Virus record (IMG/VR): IMGVR_UViG_3300006076_000002
Span: 28,859 to 92,858 of that record
Direction: 5' to 3' (one strand)
Origin: a virus
Length of the DNA: 64,000 nt
The notes below the pieces were generated by a model. It made no database searches. It worked only from the letters and a program-made list of their open reading frames with translations, and was not told where the DNA came from. Positions 23,680 to 34,182 of this stretch are shown one piece after another; position 1 is the first letter of the stretch, and every line of letters begins with the position of its first letter. The position numbers and the translations under genes were made by a program.

Positions 23680-26600
23680 TAGTCACACTCCAACTGATCT
23701 AGTATTTTATTTGCTATTATATCCATTTCTGGGTTAGTCTCTGCTTTAACCTCTTGCAAAGGTCTATTAGCTAACGGAGTATCAACCACCTCGTCGGGCT
23801 CAACACTATGATTTTCGTACACCAATTCTTTTGGTAATTTACTCTTATCTAGTTTATTCTTAGGCACTTTAGGTACGTATTCCTCTTTACCTTCAGCTCT
23901 ATACTCAGCACCATCTAATGCACTGTGTCCTACACTGAAGTCAGTCTCAAACAGCACTTTACGACCTTCTTCAGCTCTTTTCTGTAATTGTTCCATCTCT
24001 TTCACTGTACTTCTCATTGTAGGTAGATGTGTTATATCTCTCATTCTACCAACACTCATCATAGCTATCCTAGCATTATCACTCATATCCATTTCACTGA
24101 CTGTATTCAGGTACTCGTTGTAAGCATCGCTCAAATCACCATCAAGCTTACTCAGGAATGTTTTAACCGCAGCTAACACTTCATTTTGATTCTTACCTAT
24201 CTCAACTACTAATTCTTTCTGTTCTGCGTATGACAACCCGTCTAATGCTGTAGGTGCTTCACCTTGTATCATATCGTATATGTCACTTACCGGATTCGTA
24301 AGCATCTTTCTAACTACATTCAGTACAGACTCCATAGCCGTATCATCTTCTACTTTCTGTATGACTTCTTTATCTACACCATTCAACGTAGCATACAAGC
24401 TATCTAGCATCTCTGTAGTTAAACTCCAATCCTTGCTCAAATGATATGCAGACTTGTTGTAAGACTTAGTTACACCCATAGCTTTATCTACTGTAGCGAA
24501 GTTTGCATCATGCACTCCTAATGCTTCCCACTTAGCTAGCACTTCAGCTTGTATCGAAGCATCCTGTGCGTGTATCGGCATTACCGCTCCACTAGTAAAC
24601 GCAACTACCATCTTGTACAACTCACTGTTAGCTCTCAGCTTATCACCGTTAGCTCTCTCTATCTTACCCTGGAGGTTTATAGCAGTGTTCATAGTACCTT
24701 CTGTCCAATCACCTTTAGCAGTCTTGAACAGCACCATTTGATCCCCATTACCATTGTCTAATGCCATATTTATAATCGGTAAGATAACCTTATTAGCTTT
24801 GAGTATAGCATCCACTTCTTTAGTAGTTAACGGTACCCATTTACTTTTATGTTTACCCTCATTCTTCTTTTTAGTTTCTATATCTATTTGTTTATTCACT
24901 TCTTCTAATGCAATCTTACCTATCAACGCAATCGTACTATTCGTAGTTCTAGTAGCCTTAATCAATTCTCCATACTGTTCTTCAAATGTATCTCTAATCG
25001 GTTTACCAACCACTCTAGCTACATGCTCTTGTACCATCTCGTAGAAGTTATCCGGTATCTTCATGTTAAGCACATTCATCGGTGTTTTATCTAACTCTGC
25101 CCTCAACTTACCTAACCATGCATCTACAGCTTCACTTTGCTTATCGTAGTACATTTTCTTACCTGTAGACGGATCTACCATCAAATACGAAGATGCTTTT
25201 AATGCTCTCTTCATCAGGTCAAATGCACCCTCTACTTCACTTACTTTCTTAGATGTTGCCATCGTAGTCATTAACGCATTCAAGTTACTTTTAGAGGGAT
25301 ATGGTGTACCACTAGTAGATAATGCTCTCTTAGCTATACTATTGATAATACCTTTCATACCTGAACCGTAGTTAAGTACCATGAACGGATGTTTCATGAA
25401 TGCTCTAGATATTTCTTCTATCAGATGTTCTTCACCATCACGTGTACCTTCTCCAAGTAACTCCATAGCTACTTCCATACCTTGGAGTATACCTTTAGCT
25501 CTTTTCTCTATCTCTGCTTGCGTACCTTTAACTAAAGCTGGGTGTGGAACCGGTTTTCCTATGAAACTTGGTACCGGATCTACAAACTTTAATTCCGCTA
25601 ACCCTTTACTGTTATCGAGTACTACTCCTTTAATTTCACCCTTCACATTTATATTTACTTTTTTAGCGTTTTCCACTTTCTGCCTAAATAATTCAGCAGG
25701 TTCTTGGTATGCATCTCTCTTAGTCTTATCATCAGCTATTTCTGAATACTTTGGCACGTGTCCATCTTTTACTCTCATGAATCCACCACGCTCTAATTCT
25801 TCAAACGTTTTCTTCATGTCAAGTTTACCACCCTTCACGAATATTGGCATCTGTAGCATCTTGAGTATGTAACCGCTAGTTACTGCATCCGTCTCTAACA
25901 TGATCGTAGACATATATGCTTCATCACTAGCACTTTCTTTATGGTTCATGTACTTGAGTATTTCTATCATACCTTTTATACCATGCTCATCATGCACACC
26001 TAGCACATCCACTAACTCTTTCAGATCGTCATTTGTAATATCTTGTATTGTAGGTATCTTAGCATCACCAAACACTCCATTAACTTTAGCTTCTAACCCT
26101 GCATACTGTTTTATAGATTTACCCATAGGTAACTTATCTACATCAACACCTAGTGCTTGCCCGATAGCTAACTTTAATATCTTCTCTTCTGTACTACCTA
26201 GTTTAACTTCAGCTTTACCCATGTCTGTAGCAAATCTATGCAATAGTATTGATTGATGGTCAAATTTACCACCTATGATACCAAATCTAAAGTTTGTAAG
26301 TATTCTCCACTTCTGCCAGAATGGTTTCTTACCTTTATCTGTAGCTTCATACACTTCATCTAGTAGTTTCTTCTGTCTATCTATAGCGTCATTCTTACCT
26401 TTAGCACCTTCTCTTTCATTCACATATATCGTATCTGGGTCTACTTTACCTAATATCTTATCTAGCAGTGAGTATGGTACATCTTCTCCGTTCTCATCAT
26501 ATCCTGTAGTGTCTGCAATTCCATCTAGCTTATCTAACCCTGTCATGAAATCTTCACCGATAGTCAATCTTGTATCACTCTGCTTCTTAACTGCTTTAAC

Positions 26601-29600
26601 TCTAGGTTCCGACACTGAGAACAACTTAGACACACTTTGGTGTTCAGTAGGCGTATCCTCCATCTCATGCTTGTTATCTTCTGTGTATATACCCAATGAA
26701 TCCTCAGTAGGTTCTAATACCTTTTCTAAGTCTGTAGTCATACCTTTATGTGCTTTAATCAGATCTTTAGCTGTAGTTGTCAAATTGTATGTAACTATAT
26801 CTGGTTTACCTGCATCTTTATCATTCTCATATATCATTGCAGCTGGAGTCTTATACCCTTTCTTAAACACCATTTCTTTCTTAAGTTTTATATCTCTATC
26901 TTTAGCATTTAGTATTATATACTCAGCTTTCTCTAACGCTAACATACCTAGCATACCTAACTCTGCTTTTAGTTTCTGCTCTATATACTCAGTATCTAAC
27001 CCTTCTGGTGCATCCTTTACAGCTTTAAGTCCTAGTGCTTTCCAAGCCTTATTACCTATAGTACTTGACACATAATCCATTATTCCATCAAAGTCTTTGA
27101 TTGACATTCTATCAGTCTGGCTTACCGGAGCATTTTTATCCATACCCTTCAACGCTCTTACTGCATTGTTGTCTCTACGTTCTGAGTCAAACTTAGCCAT
27201 ACTATCTGTCAACACTTCTACTGCGCTTGTTGCCAATGCCTCAGCTACCTTACCGTTTAACTCTAGTTTACCTTTATTAGCGAACTCACCTTCAGGCACT
27301 GTATATGCCATTAGCATTCTACTTACACTTTGGAATCCTTCTACACTATCTGTACCAAACCACACCATGTTAGCTCTTGCAGATGATAAGTCATTCTCTA
27401 CTACACTTTGTACACTTCCTGTCAATTTCTTTATAGTTACACCTGCAGTAAGCAAGTTCTTCTGTGCTACACTTGACAGTGTTTCCTTTTTCTGTGCTAG
27501 TAACTCTCTTAGCACATCTAAAGCTGTAGCATTTAAATTCTTAGGCTCTGTAGCAGCTTTGAAGAACTCGTGTAAGTAACCTTTGCCGTATGCAACATCT
27601 ACACCATTTTTAGCTTCAGTAACGTGATGGGATTTATTGTCAGCAGTCCATGCAAGTATACTACTAGCTACTTTGTTATCTCTTTCAGCTGTTTTATCTA
27701 TCAGTTCAGATTTCTTTTCTTTGATTGCAGCTTTGGTGTCTTTTACCTTATTATTAACCTCTTGCATTTGTAATATACGCTTTATGGTTTTCTTTCTAGT
27801 TTCTGTTAATTTTCGTTCTTTGCCTTGTGTTTGGTCTTTTATGAAATCTTTTTTATATTCAAGCTCATCTTTTTTAGCTACCTTTTTGTCAATAGCCTGT
27901 TGTATACTACTTTCTACTTTTTTGTTGGTAGTTTCAGCTAGTTTATTATACAACGCATCAACACTGCTATCTATGCTTGCTATATAGCTATTTATACGCT
28001 TTATACTAGCATTAGACTTTTCTAACTGTTTAGCTGTCCACATCCTAGTTTGTATGGCATTTCTGAGTATATGTCTTTTAGTATTTTTAAAGTTATACCC
28101 ATCTGTCAGTTTATCTAGTGTGTTCTGTTTCTCGTATACTTCTTTTTCTAGCTCTTTAATTTCAACCTCTAAATTGGCTATTTCTTTATCTATACCTGTT
28201 AGCTCTTCTTGCTTAGGTTTTGTGCTCTCTGTATTGCCTTGTCCAGTACTTTGTTCTGTTCCTGTAGTAGTGCTTTTTTCTTCTGTAACAACTTTAGTTT
28301 CTTCATTTTGTTTTGCATCTATTTTTCCTTTATTTAGTAATCCTAATTTTTTAAGCGCAAATACATTTGCATCTTTTTCATATAATGCAGGATCAGCAGT
28401 ATATTTTTTTCTGAACTCTTCTTTTCCGTATTTGCCTATCTGTTGTGTATGTCGATACTCGTGTAATAACAGAAATTTACGTATATCTTGTGGGCTTAGC
28501 TTACTTATCGTATCTAAGAAGTCTATACTATAGTCTTTATTTATGCTATCTGTAACCTGTTGTTTAGTAAGTATAACCTCTTTAGACTTTTCGTCTTTAA
28601 ACTCTCTATGAGTACTTAAGTAATCTAATACCTTTTTTGCTGTAATGTTCTTACTGAGTCTAATTTTACTACCGTCAGAAGAGGTACCAGCCAACTGTCC
28701 ATTAGAAGCATCTGCCGAGTAGTATCTAATAGGTATACCAGCTACAGTAGCTGTCTGTACATTCGCATTTTTCTCTTTTACTGCACCTTCTACGACAGGT
28801 GCAGCTTCCTCAACCTTTTGCTGCGTAGTTTCAGCTTGTTGTGGCTTACCTACCTCTAGTGTACCGTTGATAGTGTCTGTAGCTAAACTGTTTATGTCTT
28901 GTAGTAACTTGTACTCTTTCTCTAATTTTGCTGTAAACCCTTCAGACTTTTTACCGTCATACACGTACTTACTTCCAGGATAGTTCACATCTACTTTTAG
29001 TTTAGCTAGGTCATTTTTAGCTTTATCTAACCCTGCAGCATCTTTACCTATAGCCTCTAAGTTTTTGATAGTTTCACGTAAGTTATCAGCCTTCTCTTTA
29101 TACACTCTTTGAGCAGCTTTAAATGCATCCCTCTTCTCTGCTTGAGTACTCATAAACTTATTCATAGCTATTATTGCACTATCTCTAGCTGTATCTGATT
29201 GAGCGTTTATGACTGCATCTAGGTGTTCTAGCATCCCTAGTTTTCGCTTACCTTTGTACTCTCCACCAAGCAGCTTTAACGCTAACGATTCATTCTTATT
29301 AGCTTTATCTACTACCGTAACCCCATTAAAGTCTTTACTATGTACCAGATCACTAACCAATTTCTCAGCTTTCAGTTTAGCTAACTCTTTTACCTTTTCA
29401 CTTTTAACAGTTTCATCTGTTATATCAGCTAACTCTGTCTGAACTTCTGCCATATCCTTAGCTATTTCTTTAGGGTCCCTATTCCCTAATATTTCTGATT
29501 CACCATTTAGTTTACGTCTAAGGTTCAGAGCATCTTGCAGATGTTTAGTAACTAACTCTTTTTCAGTTATTATCTCTGGAGTACTGTCTAATGAATCTAA

Positions 29601-31820
29601 TGTTGTTAAATGAGTCATTAAGTCATCTATATTTTTATTTAACCCAGGTTTACCATCTGAACTACCATTCAGTATAACCTTTTTCATAGCATCTTTAACT
29701 TTAACGTTCTTAGGATCATCAACCTTGCTAGCTATACTTTGAAACGTAGGTACATTTGTCATTGCTCTATTAGCGGCATCTCTACTAGCCGCTAGTTCTT
29801 CATCTGTAGTTACCTTGGCTTCTACCGGTTTACTACCTTTAGGTAATTTACTTTTTAAACTATTCACTGCGTTTGATAATTCTGCTACACCTTGAGTTGC
29901 ACCTGCAATGTGTCCACCTGCTAGCCCTTCTATACCAGCCACTTTAGCATCTAATTGATTCTTCTCATTAGCTATTATGCTTTGTAGGTCATCACCTTTC
30001 TTACCAGTATCCCACTGTTTACCTAGTATGTCTGCCCACTGTTGTAAGTACTCTTCAGTACCTTCTACTGCCATACCCTTACCGCCTGCAGCTGCCATCC
30101 TACCTGCTGACTTTAGTACTGAATGCCATAATTTATCAGTTGCTTTCTTACCTAGTACGCTAACTGAGTCTTTCAATGCTACTTTAATCGGTTTAGTGAT
30201 TACCATTGCACTCTCTAACCCTATGTAAGTCTGTAATGCTGCTGATATACTAGCTAATGCAATGTCTTCTCCTCCAGTGTGTTTCTGCCCTTCAGCTTCA
30301 TTTCTAGCTGCTAAGGTATCATTAGCTATTCCAGTGAACATCGCAGTAGCACCGGCTCTCTCTATTCCTTTAGCTAGTACTTTCTGAGCCATGTTTAGCT
30401 TGTTATTAGCAGCAGCAGTCAACTTCTCTGCTTGCACTACCTTACCAGCTTTCATTAACTGTGCAGCTTTCTCATATGCCTTACCTATTTTACTGCCATT
30501 CTTAACTACCATCATGCCAGCTTTTGCTTCACCAGCCCCTATCATGAATGTACCAACGCTACCAACTACGTTACCCACGATGTTACCACTACGCATTGCA
30601 TGCCATGCAGCCATCCCGTAGTTACCTTTCTTTATGTCATCCTCTACTTGTGCTTGTTCTCTTTGTGCTTGATCAGTGTTAACTCCGTATGTTGCATCTG
30701 CCATCTGACCTATGTTCTCGTTCGTGTAGTACTCTTTCGTATCGTTGTACCCATCACCACCTAACCAACTAGCTACTCCATTCATCTTGAAACTGTGGGC
30801 TATGGCATCTTTCTTCTCTGCTTCTAGTTTAGCTCTTTCTTCTTTACTTGTGGCATTAGCTATTTGATGGTCATAGTAAGCTTCTTCTGCTTTACCTATC
30901 AACCAGTCAGGTGCGTCATTAGCTACTGCATCTATTGCCTGACCTATTGTACTAGTAACTGTACTTGCAGTTCCTTTAGCGACCCCTTCTAGGAATCCTT
31001 GATCACCAAATTTAGCTTTGTTTAATGCAGCTAGTAATGCTTCTCCATTATCTACCGGTTGTATTTCACCTTTATTACCGAATGAGTCTTCGTATGCGAA
31101 TCTTCCACCTGTATTAACTTGGTTATCATTATGCATTACCGCATTTATGTCTACCCCTTCTTTATTCGCTAAGTATCCTAGTTCACGTGACATATTCGAT
31201 TTTTGTACACCTTTTACCTTTACTGGTATATTCATGCCATTGCCGCCACTGTAGGCATTTTTACTTAAGTCCGTCCTAGCTCCCGGTATGTATGGTGCTT
31301 CCCAGTCACTATTACCATTTACTATATCAGCTAGTTGCTGTATCTTATTCATGTTAGCTACATCTAGCATGTCTTGCTCAGTAATGTTAGCTGCAGTCTT
31401 GTGTGCATTTGGATTGTTTTGGTTTATTACGTCAGCAACGCCTTGTCTTTGTGCATCCATTGATAGTGCACTTTTACTGTATTTGTATTTTTCTGGTTGG
31501 TTACGCTTTAAGCTGGGTTCTACTCCATACATATCGTATGGACGATTACCGTGTAAGGTCTCTACTGCATCTATTCCAGCAGTTCTGTATGTGGATTCTT
31601 TACCTGTTGTAGGATCGATTGTAGTGAATCCATCACCGTCATCCCCTGTGTATTTGAGTATGGCATCACTGTAAGTACTAAGTCTATCTCCTGATAGTTT
31701 GTTAATCTTATCTTGTGCTCTTTGCTGTAAGTTGTCTACTTTAGTATTAGTTGAATTCGACCCAAATGCTGCTATGTTTTCCGCTATGTTTTCTGCTGGG
31801 TCTTGTAGGTATTGAGGCAT
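23679..31820 (-). CDS. N4-type virion RNA polymerase polyprotein (2713 aa)
   Basis: Single-subunit RNA polymerase motifs are visible: ETDAVTSGY (motif A, Asp1978); RAFMKHPFMVLNYGSG (motif B: Arg2139, Lys2143, Tyr2151, matching T7 RxxxKxxxxxxxYG); MPIHAQDAS and GVHDAN (motif C, His2437-Asp2438); and TNFRFG at 1842, where N4 has TxxGR. Lys-to-Asp spacing of 295 resembles N4 virion RNA polymerase (about 281 as I recall), not T7 (181). N4 packages this enzyme and ejects it to transcribe early genes. Elsewhere the chain holds DGDGF near residue 55 in an SNase-like context, an HEYRH site at 1120-1124 and long coiled coils near 1190-1400. The only cysteine is the penultimate residue. Shorter than N4's 3500 aa. 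Confidence 0.87.
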   Translation of the reverse strand: MPQYLQDPAENIAENIAAFGSNSTNTKVDNLQQRAQDKINKLSGDRLSTYSDAILKYTGDDGDGFTTIDPTTGKESTYRTAGIDAVETLHGNRPYDMYGVEPSLKRNQPEKYKYSKSALSMDAQRQGVADVINQNNPNAHKTAANITEQDMLDVANMNKIQQLADIVNGNSDWEAPYIPGARTDLSKNAYSGGNGMNIPVKVKGVQKSNMSRELGYLANKEGVDINAVMHNDNQVNTGGRFAYEDSFGNKGEIQPVDNGEALLAALNKAKFGDQGFLEGVAKGTASTVTSTIGQAIDAVANDAPDWLIGKAEEAYYDHQIANATSKEERAKLEAEKKDAIAHSFKMNGVASWLGGDGYNDTKEYYTNENIGQMADATYGVNTDQAQREQAQVEDDIKKGNYGMAAWHAMRSGNIVGNVVGSVGTFMIGAGEAKAGMMVVKNGSKIGKAYEKAAQLMKAGKVVQAEKLTAAANNKLNMAQKVLAKGIERAGATAMFTGIANDTLAARNEAEGQKHTGGEDIALASISAALQTYIGLESAMVITKPIKVALKDSVSVLGKKATDKLWHSVLKSAGRMAAAGGKGMAVEGTEEYLQQWADILGKQWDTGKKGDDLQSIIANEKNQLDAKVAGIEGLAGGHIAGATQGVAELSNAVNSLKSKLPKGSKPVEAKVTTDEELAASRDAANRAMTNVPTFQSIASKVDDPKNVKVKDAMKKVILNGSSDGKPGLNKNIDDLMTHLTTLDSLDSTPEIITEKELVTKHLQDALNLRRKLNGESEILGNRDPKEIAKDMAEVQTELADITDETVKSEKVKELAKLKAEKLVSDLVHSKDFNGVTVVDKANKNESLALKLLGGEYKGKRKLGMLEHLDAVINAQSDTARDSAIIAMNKFMSTQAEKRDAFKAAQRVYKEKADNLRETIKNLEAIGKDAAGLDKAKNDLAKLKVDVNYPGSKYVYDGKKSEGFTAKLEKEYKLLQDINSLATDTINGTLEVGKPQQAETTQQKVEEAAPVVEGAVKEKNANVQTATVAGIPIRYYSADASNGQLAGTSSDGSKIRLSKNITAKKVLDYLSTHREFKDEKSKEVILTKQQVTDSINKDYSIDFLDTISKLSPQDIRKFLLLHEYRHTQQIGKYGKEEFRKKYTADPALYEKDANVFALKKLGLLNKGKIDAKQNEETKVVTEEKSTTTGTEQSTGQGNTESTKPKQEELTGIDKEIANLEVEIKELEKEVYEKQNTLDKLTDGYNFKNTKRHILRNAIQTRMWTAKQLEKSNASIKRINSYIASIDSSVDALYNKLAETTNKKVESSIQQAIDKKVAKKDELEYKKDFIKDQTQGKERKLTETRKKTIKRILQMQEVNNKVKDTKAAIKEKKSELIDKTAERDNKVASSILAWTADNKSHHVTEAKNGVDVAYGKGYLHEFFKAATEPKNLNATALDVLRELLAQKKETLSSVAQKNLLTAGVTIKKLTGSVQSVVENDLSSARANMVWFGTDSVEGFQSVSRMLMAYTVPEGEFANKGKLELNGKVAEALATSAVEVLTDSMAKFDSERRDNNAVRALKGMDKNAPVSQTDRMSIKDFDGIMDYVSSTIGNKAWKALGLKAVKDAPEGLDTEYIEQKLKAELGMLGMLALEKAEYIILNAKDRDIKLKKEMVFKKGYKTPAAMIYENDKDAGKPDIVTYNLTTTAKDLIKAHKGMTTDLEKVLEPTEDSLGIYTEDNKHEMEDTPTEHQSVSKLFSVSEPRVKAVKKQSDTRLTIGEDFMTGLDKLDGIADTTGYDENGEDVPYSLLDKILGKVDPDTIYVNEREGAKGKNDAIDRQKKLLDEVYEATDKGKKPFWQKWRILTNFRFGIIGGKFDHQSILLHRFATDMGKAEVKLGSTEEKILKLAIGQALGVDVDKLPMGKSIKQYAGLEAKVNGVFGDAKIPTIQDITNDDLKELVDVLGVHDEHGIKGMIEILKYMNHKESASDEAYMSTIMLETDAVTSGYILKMLQMPIFVKGGKLDMKKTFEELERGGFMRVKDGHVPKYSEIADDKTKRDAYQEPAELFRQKVENAKKVNINVKGEIKGVVLDNSKGLAELKFVDPVPSFIGKPVPHPALVKGTQAEIEKRAKGILQGMEVAMELLGEGTRDGEEHLIEEISRAFMKHPFMVLNYGSGMKGIINSIAKRALSTSGTPYPSKSNLNALMTTMATSKKVSEVEGAFDLMKRALKASSYLMVDPSTGKKMYYDKQSEAVDAWLGKLRAELDKTPMNVLNMKIPDNFYEMVQEHVARVVGKPIRDTFEEQYGELIKATRTTNSTIALIGKIALEEVNKQIDIETKKKNEGKHKSKWVPLTTKEVDAILKANKVILPIINMALDNGNGDQMVLFKTAKGDWTEGTMNTAINLQGKIERANGDKLRANSELYKMVVAFTSGAVMPIHAQDASIQAEVLAKWEALGVHDANFATVDKAMGVTKSYNKSAYHLSKDWSLTTEMLDSLYATLNGVDKEVIQKVEDDTAMESVLNVVRKMLTNPVSDIYDMIQGEAPTALDGLSYAEQKELVVEIGKNQNEVLAAVKTFLSKLDGDLSDAYNEYLNTVSEMDMSDNARIAMMSVGRMRDITHLPTMRSTVKEMEQLQKRAEEGRKVLFETDFSVGHSALDGAEYRAEGKEEYVPKVPKNKLDKSKLPKELVYENHSVEPDEVVDTPLANRPLQEVKAETNPEMDIIANKILDQLECD

Positions 31821-31855
31821 TTGTAGTCCTTAGTAGATATAATATTTATTATCGT

Positions 31856-31864
31856 ATTATACCA
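31856..31864 (-). promoter_or_regulatory. Extended -10 late promoter (TGGTATAAT)
   Basis: Minus-strand TTATGGTATAATA in the gap just upstream of the virion RNA polymerase gene. It matches the extended -10 consensus TGnTATAAT and recurs before other late genes. No good -35 is present, as is usual for extended -10 promoters. Confidence 0.6.
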
Positions 31865-31873
31865 TAACTAAGC

Positions 31874-33538
31874 TTACTTTAGGTTCTTTCTAGCAGTTGG
31901 ATTTAGCAAGGTGTTAGCAAGGTTTATATTCCTACTTTGCTGCAATGCCTTTATATTACGCAGTTGTTCCGCAGATAATGAACTTTTTGAAGGTTCACGA
32001 TTTATTAACCCATTTAAGAAGTTCTCTACATCTCCCCCATTAGGTATTATATGCTTAGGGTGGGCTTTATCGTACTTTTCCTTAGCTATGTAGAATGATA
32101 AGGTATCAGGATATTCAGTCACCAGCATACCTGGTTTGTAAGGGTTTAAGGCAGATCTGTTTACCTCTTTACTAACTTCCTTACGCTTTTTATTATTATG
32201 GGCAGTATTTACTTTTATTCCTTTAGCTGCTTCATTTAGCCATATGCTATCATTTGCTATTGCTTTATTTACTCGACTTTGTTGTTTACTGCCTAATCCA
32301 CCATACATGCTTGCAAACCCTTCAGGATTATTTACTGCTAGGCTAGCTAATGCGTGATCCCCTTTAGGGCTGTTCAATGCATCTAGTAGTGCATTACTTG
32401 TAGGTGCTTCCTTCTTATGTTGAGTACTACTACTCTGTTTACCCGTACTTGTTGTAATTGACTTACCTAATCTGTCAAGTATCTTGTTGTAATTGTTTCT
32501 ATCAGCTAGTAACTGCCCTAACGACTTTGACGTAACGTAGTTTGGGGTAATCTTAGCTATCTGTTTATCAGTTAATCCTGGTACTGCTGCTTTATTTCTA
32601 CCTGCATAACCGTATTCATTACGTAAGCCATCAACGTACTTTGCAACGTCTTTAGCTATTTTACCATTATTCTGGTATTCGAACTTGTAGTTAGTACCCC
32701 ATGTACCTGGATCTTTTGAGTGTGTGATGTACTCGTATGCTTCTGCAGGTGTGTACCCTTTTATGATTTTTTCTTTACCATTTACTGTTTCAGTTCGTGG
32801 AGATGTTAGTAAGTTGAACAAGGTCTTAGCTTGTTTATCATCGTACTTGATCGGCATGTAATCAGGTGAAGCTTTATTAGTTAACAAATCTAGGTATTTT
32901 TCATTGTCGCCCGGTTTGTGTGCAAATGTATAATGACCACCAGTGGACTTACTACCATCTTTACTATTAGCTATGTTAGCTTTCATTCCCATTTGTACTA
33001 GGAACTGCTCTCTTTTCACTCTTTTATCTTCCGCGTCGTTGTACGCTTTAGTTTGAGCTGCTTCATTAGCTAGTATCTCTTTCTTAGTATCGAATTGTTG
33101 ACTCAGTAACTTTGCAGCATTAGCTGCTTCCTGTGCAGTACCACCAGCAGCAAGCACCTTATTCGATACGTATTGACTAGCTTCACTTTGTGTTGGATTA
33201 TACCCCTGTGTATACGTATCATTAAATACCTGCATCTCTTTAGGCGTAAGTTCGCGTTTACCGTTATTAGTTATTTGGTTATACTTATCAACAACAGCAG
33301 TATTAGTTCGCATTAGTAGGTCTTCTGGTCTTACTGATTGAGCATCGAATCCTTTAGCTAAGTCGGAAACTGCACTTTGCACACCCAACTTTCTCTGACG
33401 GTCTTCTTGCTCATCCTGGAACCGTTTAGCTAGTATCTGGTTCTGGAATGCTTGCTGATTTAATGCAACCTGATCTCGCATTCTTTGACGTGATGCATCT
33501 TGTAAATTGTGGCTTACCTGTAAAAATTCTGATTGCAT
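31874..33538 (-). CDS. Virion-associated protein, 554 aa
   Basis: Unrecognised family. The N-terminus is Gln-rich and coiled-coil (RDQVALNQQAFQNQILAKRF); the rest is hydrophilic, Lys/Asn-rich and helical, without cysteine. Placed between the virion RNA polymerase gene and the 196-aa gene, it is likely an internal or ejected virion protein. RBS AAGGATAGATA. Ends with a Leu/Asn-rich basic tail. Confidence 0.6.
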   Translation of the reverse strand: MQSEFLQVSHNLQDASRQRMRDQVALNQQAFQNQILAKRFQDEQEDRQRKLGVQSAVSDLAKGFDAQSVRPEDLLMRTNTAVVDKYNQITNNGKRELTPKEMQVFNDTYTQGYNPTQSEASQYVSNKVLAAGGTAQEAANAAKLLSQQFDTKKEILANEAAQTKAYNDAEDKRVKREQFLVQMGMKANIANSKDGSKSTGGHYTFAHKPGDNEKYLDLLTNKASPDYMPIKYDDKQAKTLFNLLTSPRTETVNGKEKIIKGYTPAEAYEYITHSKDPGTWGTNYKFEYQNNGKIAKDVAKYVDGLRNEYGYAGRNKAAVPGLTDKQIAKITPNYVTSKSLGQLLADRNNYNKILDRLGKSITTSTGKQSSSTQHKKEAPTSNALLDALNSPKGDHALASLAVNNPEGFASMYGGLGSKQQSRVNKAIANDSIWLNEAAKGIKVNTAHNNKKRKEVSKEVNRSALNPYKPGMLVTEYPDTLSFYIAKEKYDKAHPKHIIPNGGDVENFLNGLINREPSKSSLSAEQLRNIKALQQSRNINLANTLLNPTARKNLK

Positions 33539-33548
33539 TATCTATCCT

Positions 33549-34139
33549 TTATTGTTTCGCATACATCTTAGCAGCTTCAGCATTCGCTTTAGCATAGTTC
33601 TCACCTCTAATTTTTCTATCATTTCTAGAGTCATCATACTTTCTTTTAGCTAGTCCGTAAGTTTTTAACCCTAAGTCATACTGTTTATTAATCTGATCTT
33701 GACGTTGAGCTAGTGTTTTATTATTAGAAGTTATTCCGTATATATCCATACCTACACCGTATAAGCTCTGTAGTCCTTTGAATCCAGCAGAAGTTGTGAA
33801 GTCACCACTAACTTTAATAGGCTCCATTTTACCAGTTTCTGGGTTAAATTTATAACTTGTTTGCTCTTGTGGTTTCCACGCTTTATCCCATTTTTCAGAG
33901 AATCCATCAAATATACCAGAGTTATTTGTAGTAGGTGCAGTTGTAGTAGGTTTAGCAAAGTATCCTACATTTTTATCATTAAATACTAATCCGTTAGCAC
34001 CCATCTTAGCAGCTAGTTCTGGGTACTTTTCTGCAAAAGAGTTAAATTTATTCATATCAATTAATGTAGAACCGTCATAACCTTTACCACTAACTAGTGA
34101 AGAAGCTAATCCACCATTATTTAAAAAATCGTAACCCAT
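33549..34139 (-). CDS. Virion-associated protein, 196 aa
   Basis: Starts MGYDFLNNGGLASSLVSGKG after the RBS AAGGATATAGT. The C-terminal third is a basic, Ala/Lys/Tyr-rich helix (NYAKANAEAAKMYAKQ). No cysteine and no recognised domain. It shares the operon with the 554-aa protein (9-base gap) and follows a late promoter, so a minor structural role is likely. Confidence 0.55.
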   Translation of the reverse strand: MGYDFLNNGGLASSLVSGKGYDGSTLIDMNKFNSFAEKYPELAAKMGANGLVFNDKNVGYFAKPTTTAPTTNNSGIFDGFSEKWDKAWKPQEQTSYKFNPETGKMEPIKVSGDFTTSAGFKGLQSLYGVGMDIYGITSNNKTLAQRQDQINKQYDLGLKTYGLAKRKYDDSRNDRKIRGENYAKANAEAAKMYAKQ

Positions 34140-34182
34140 ACTATATCCTTATGTACTTTTATTAAAGTATTTCTATTAACGT

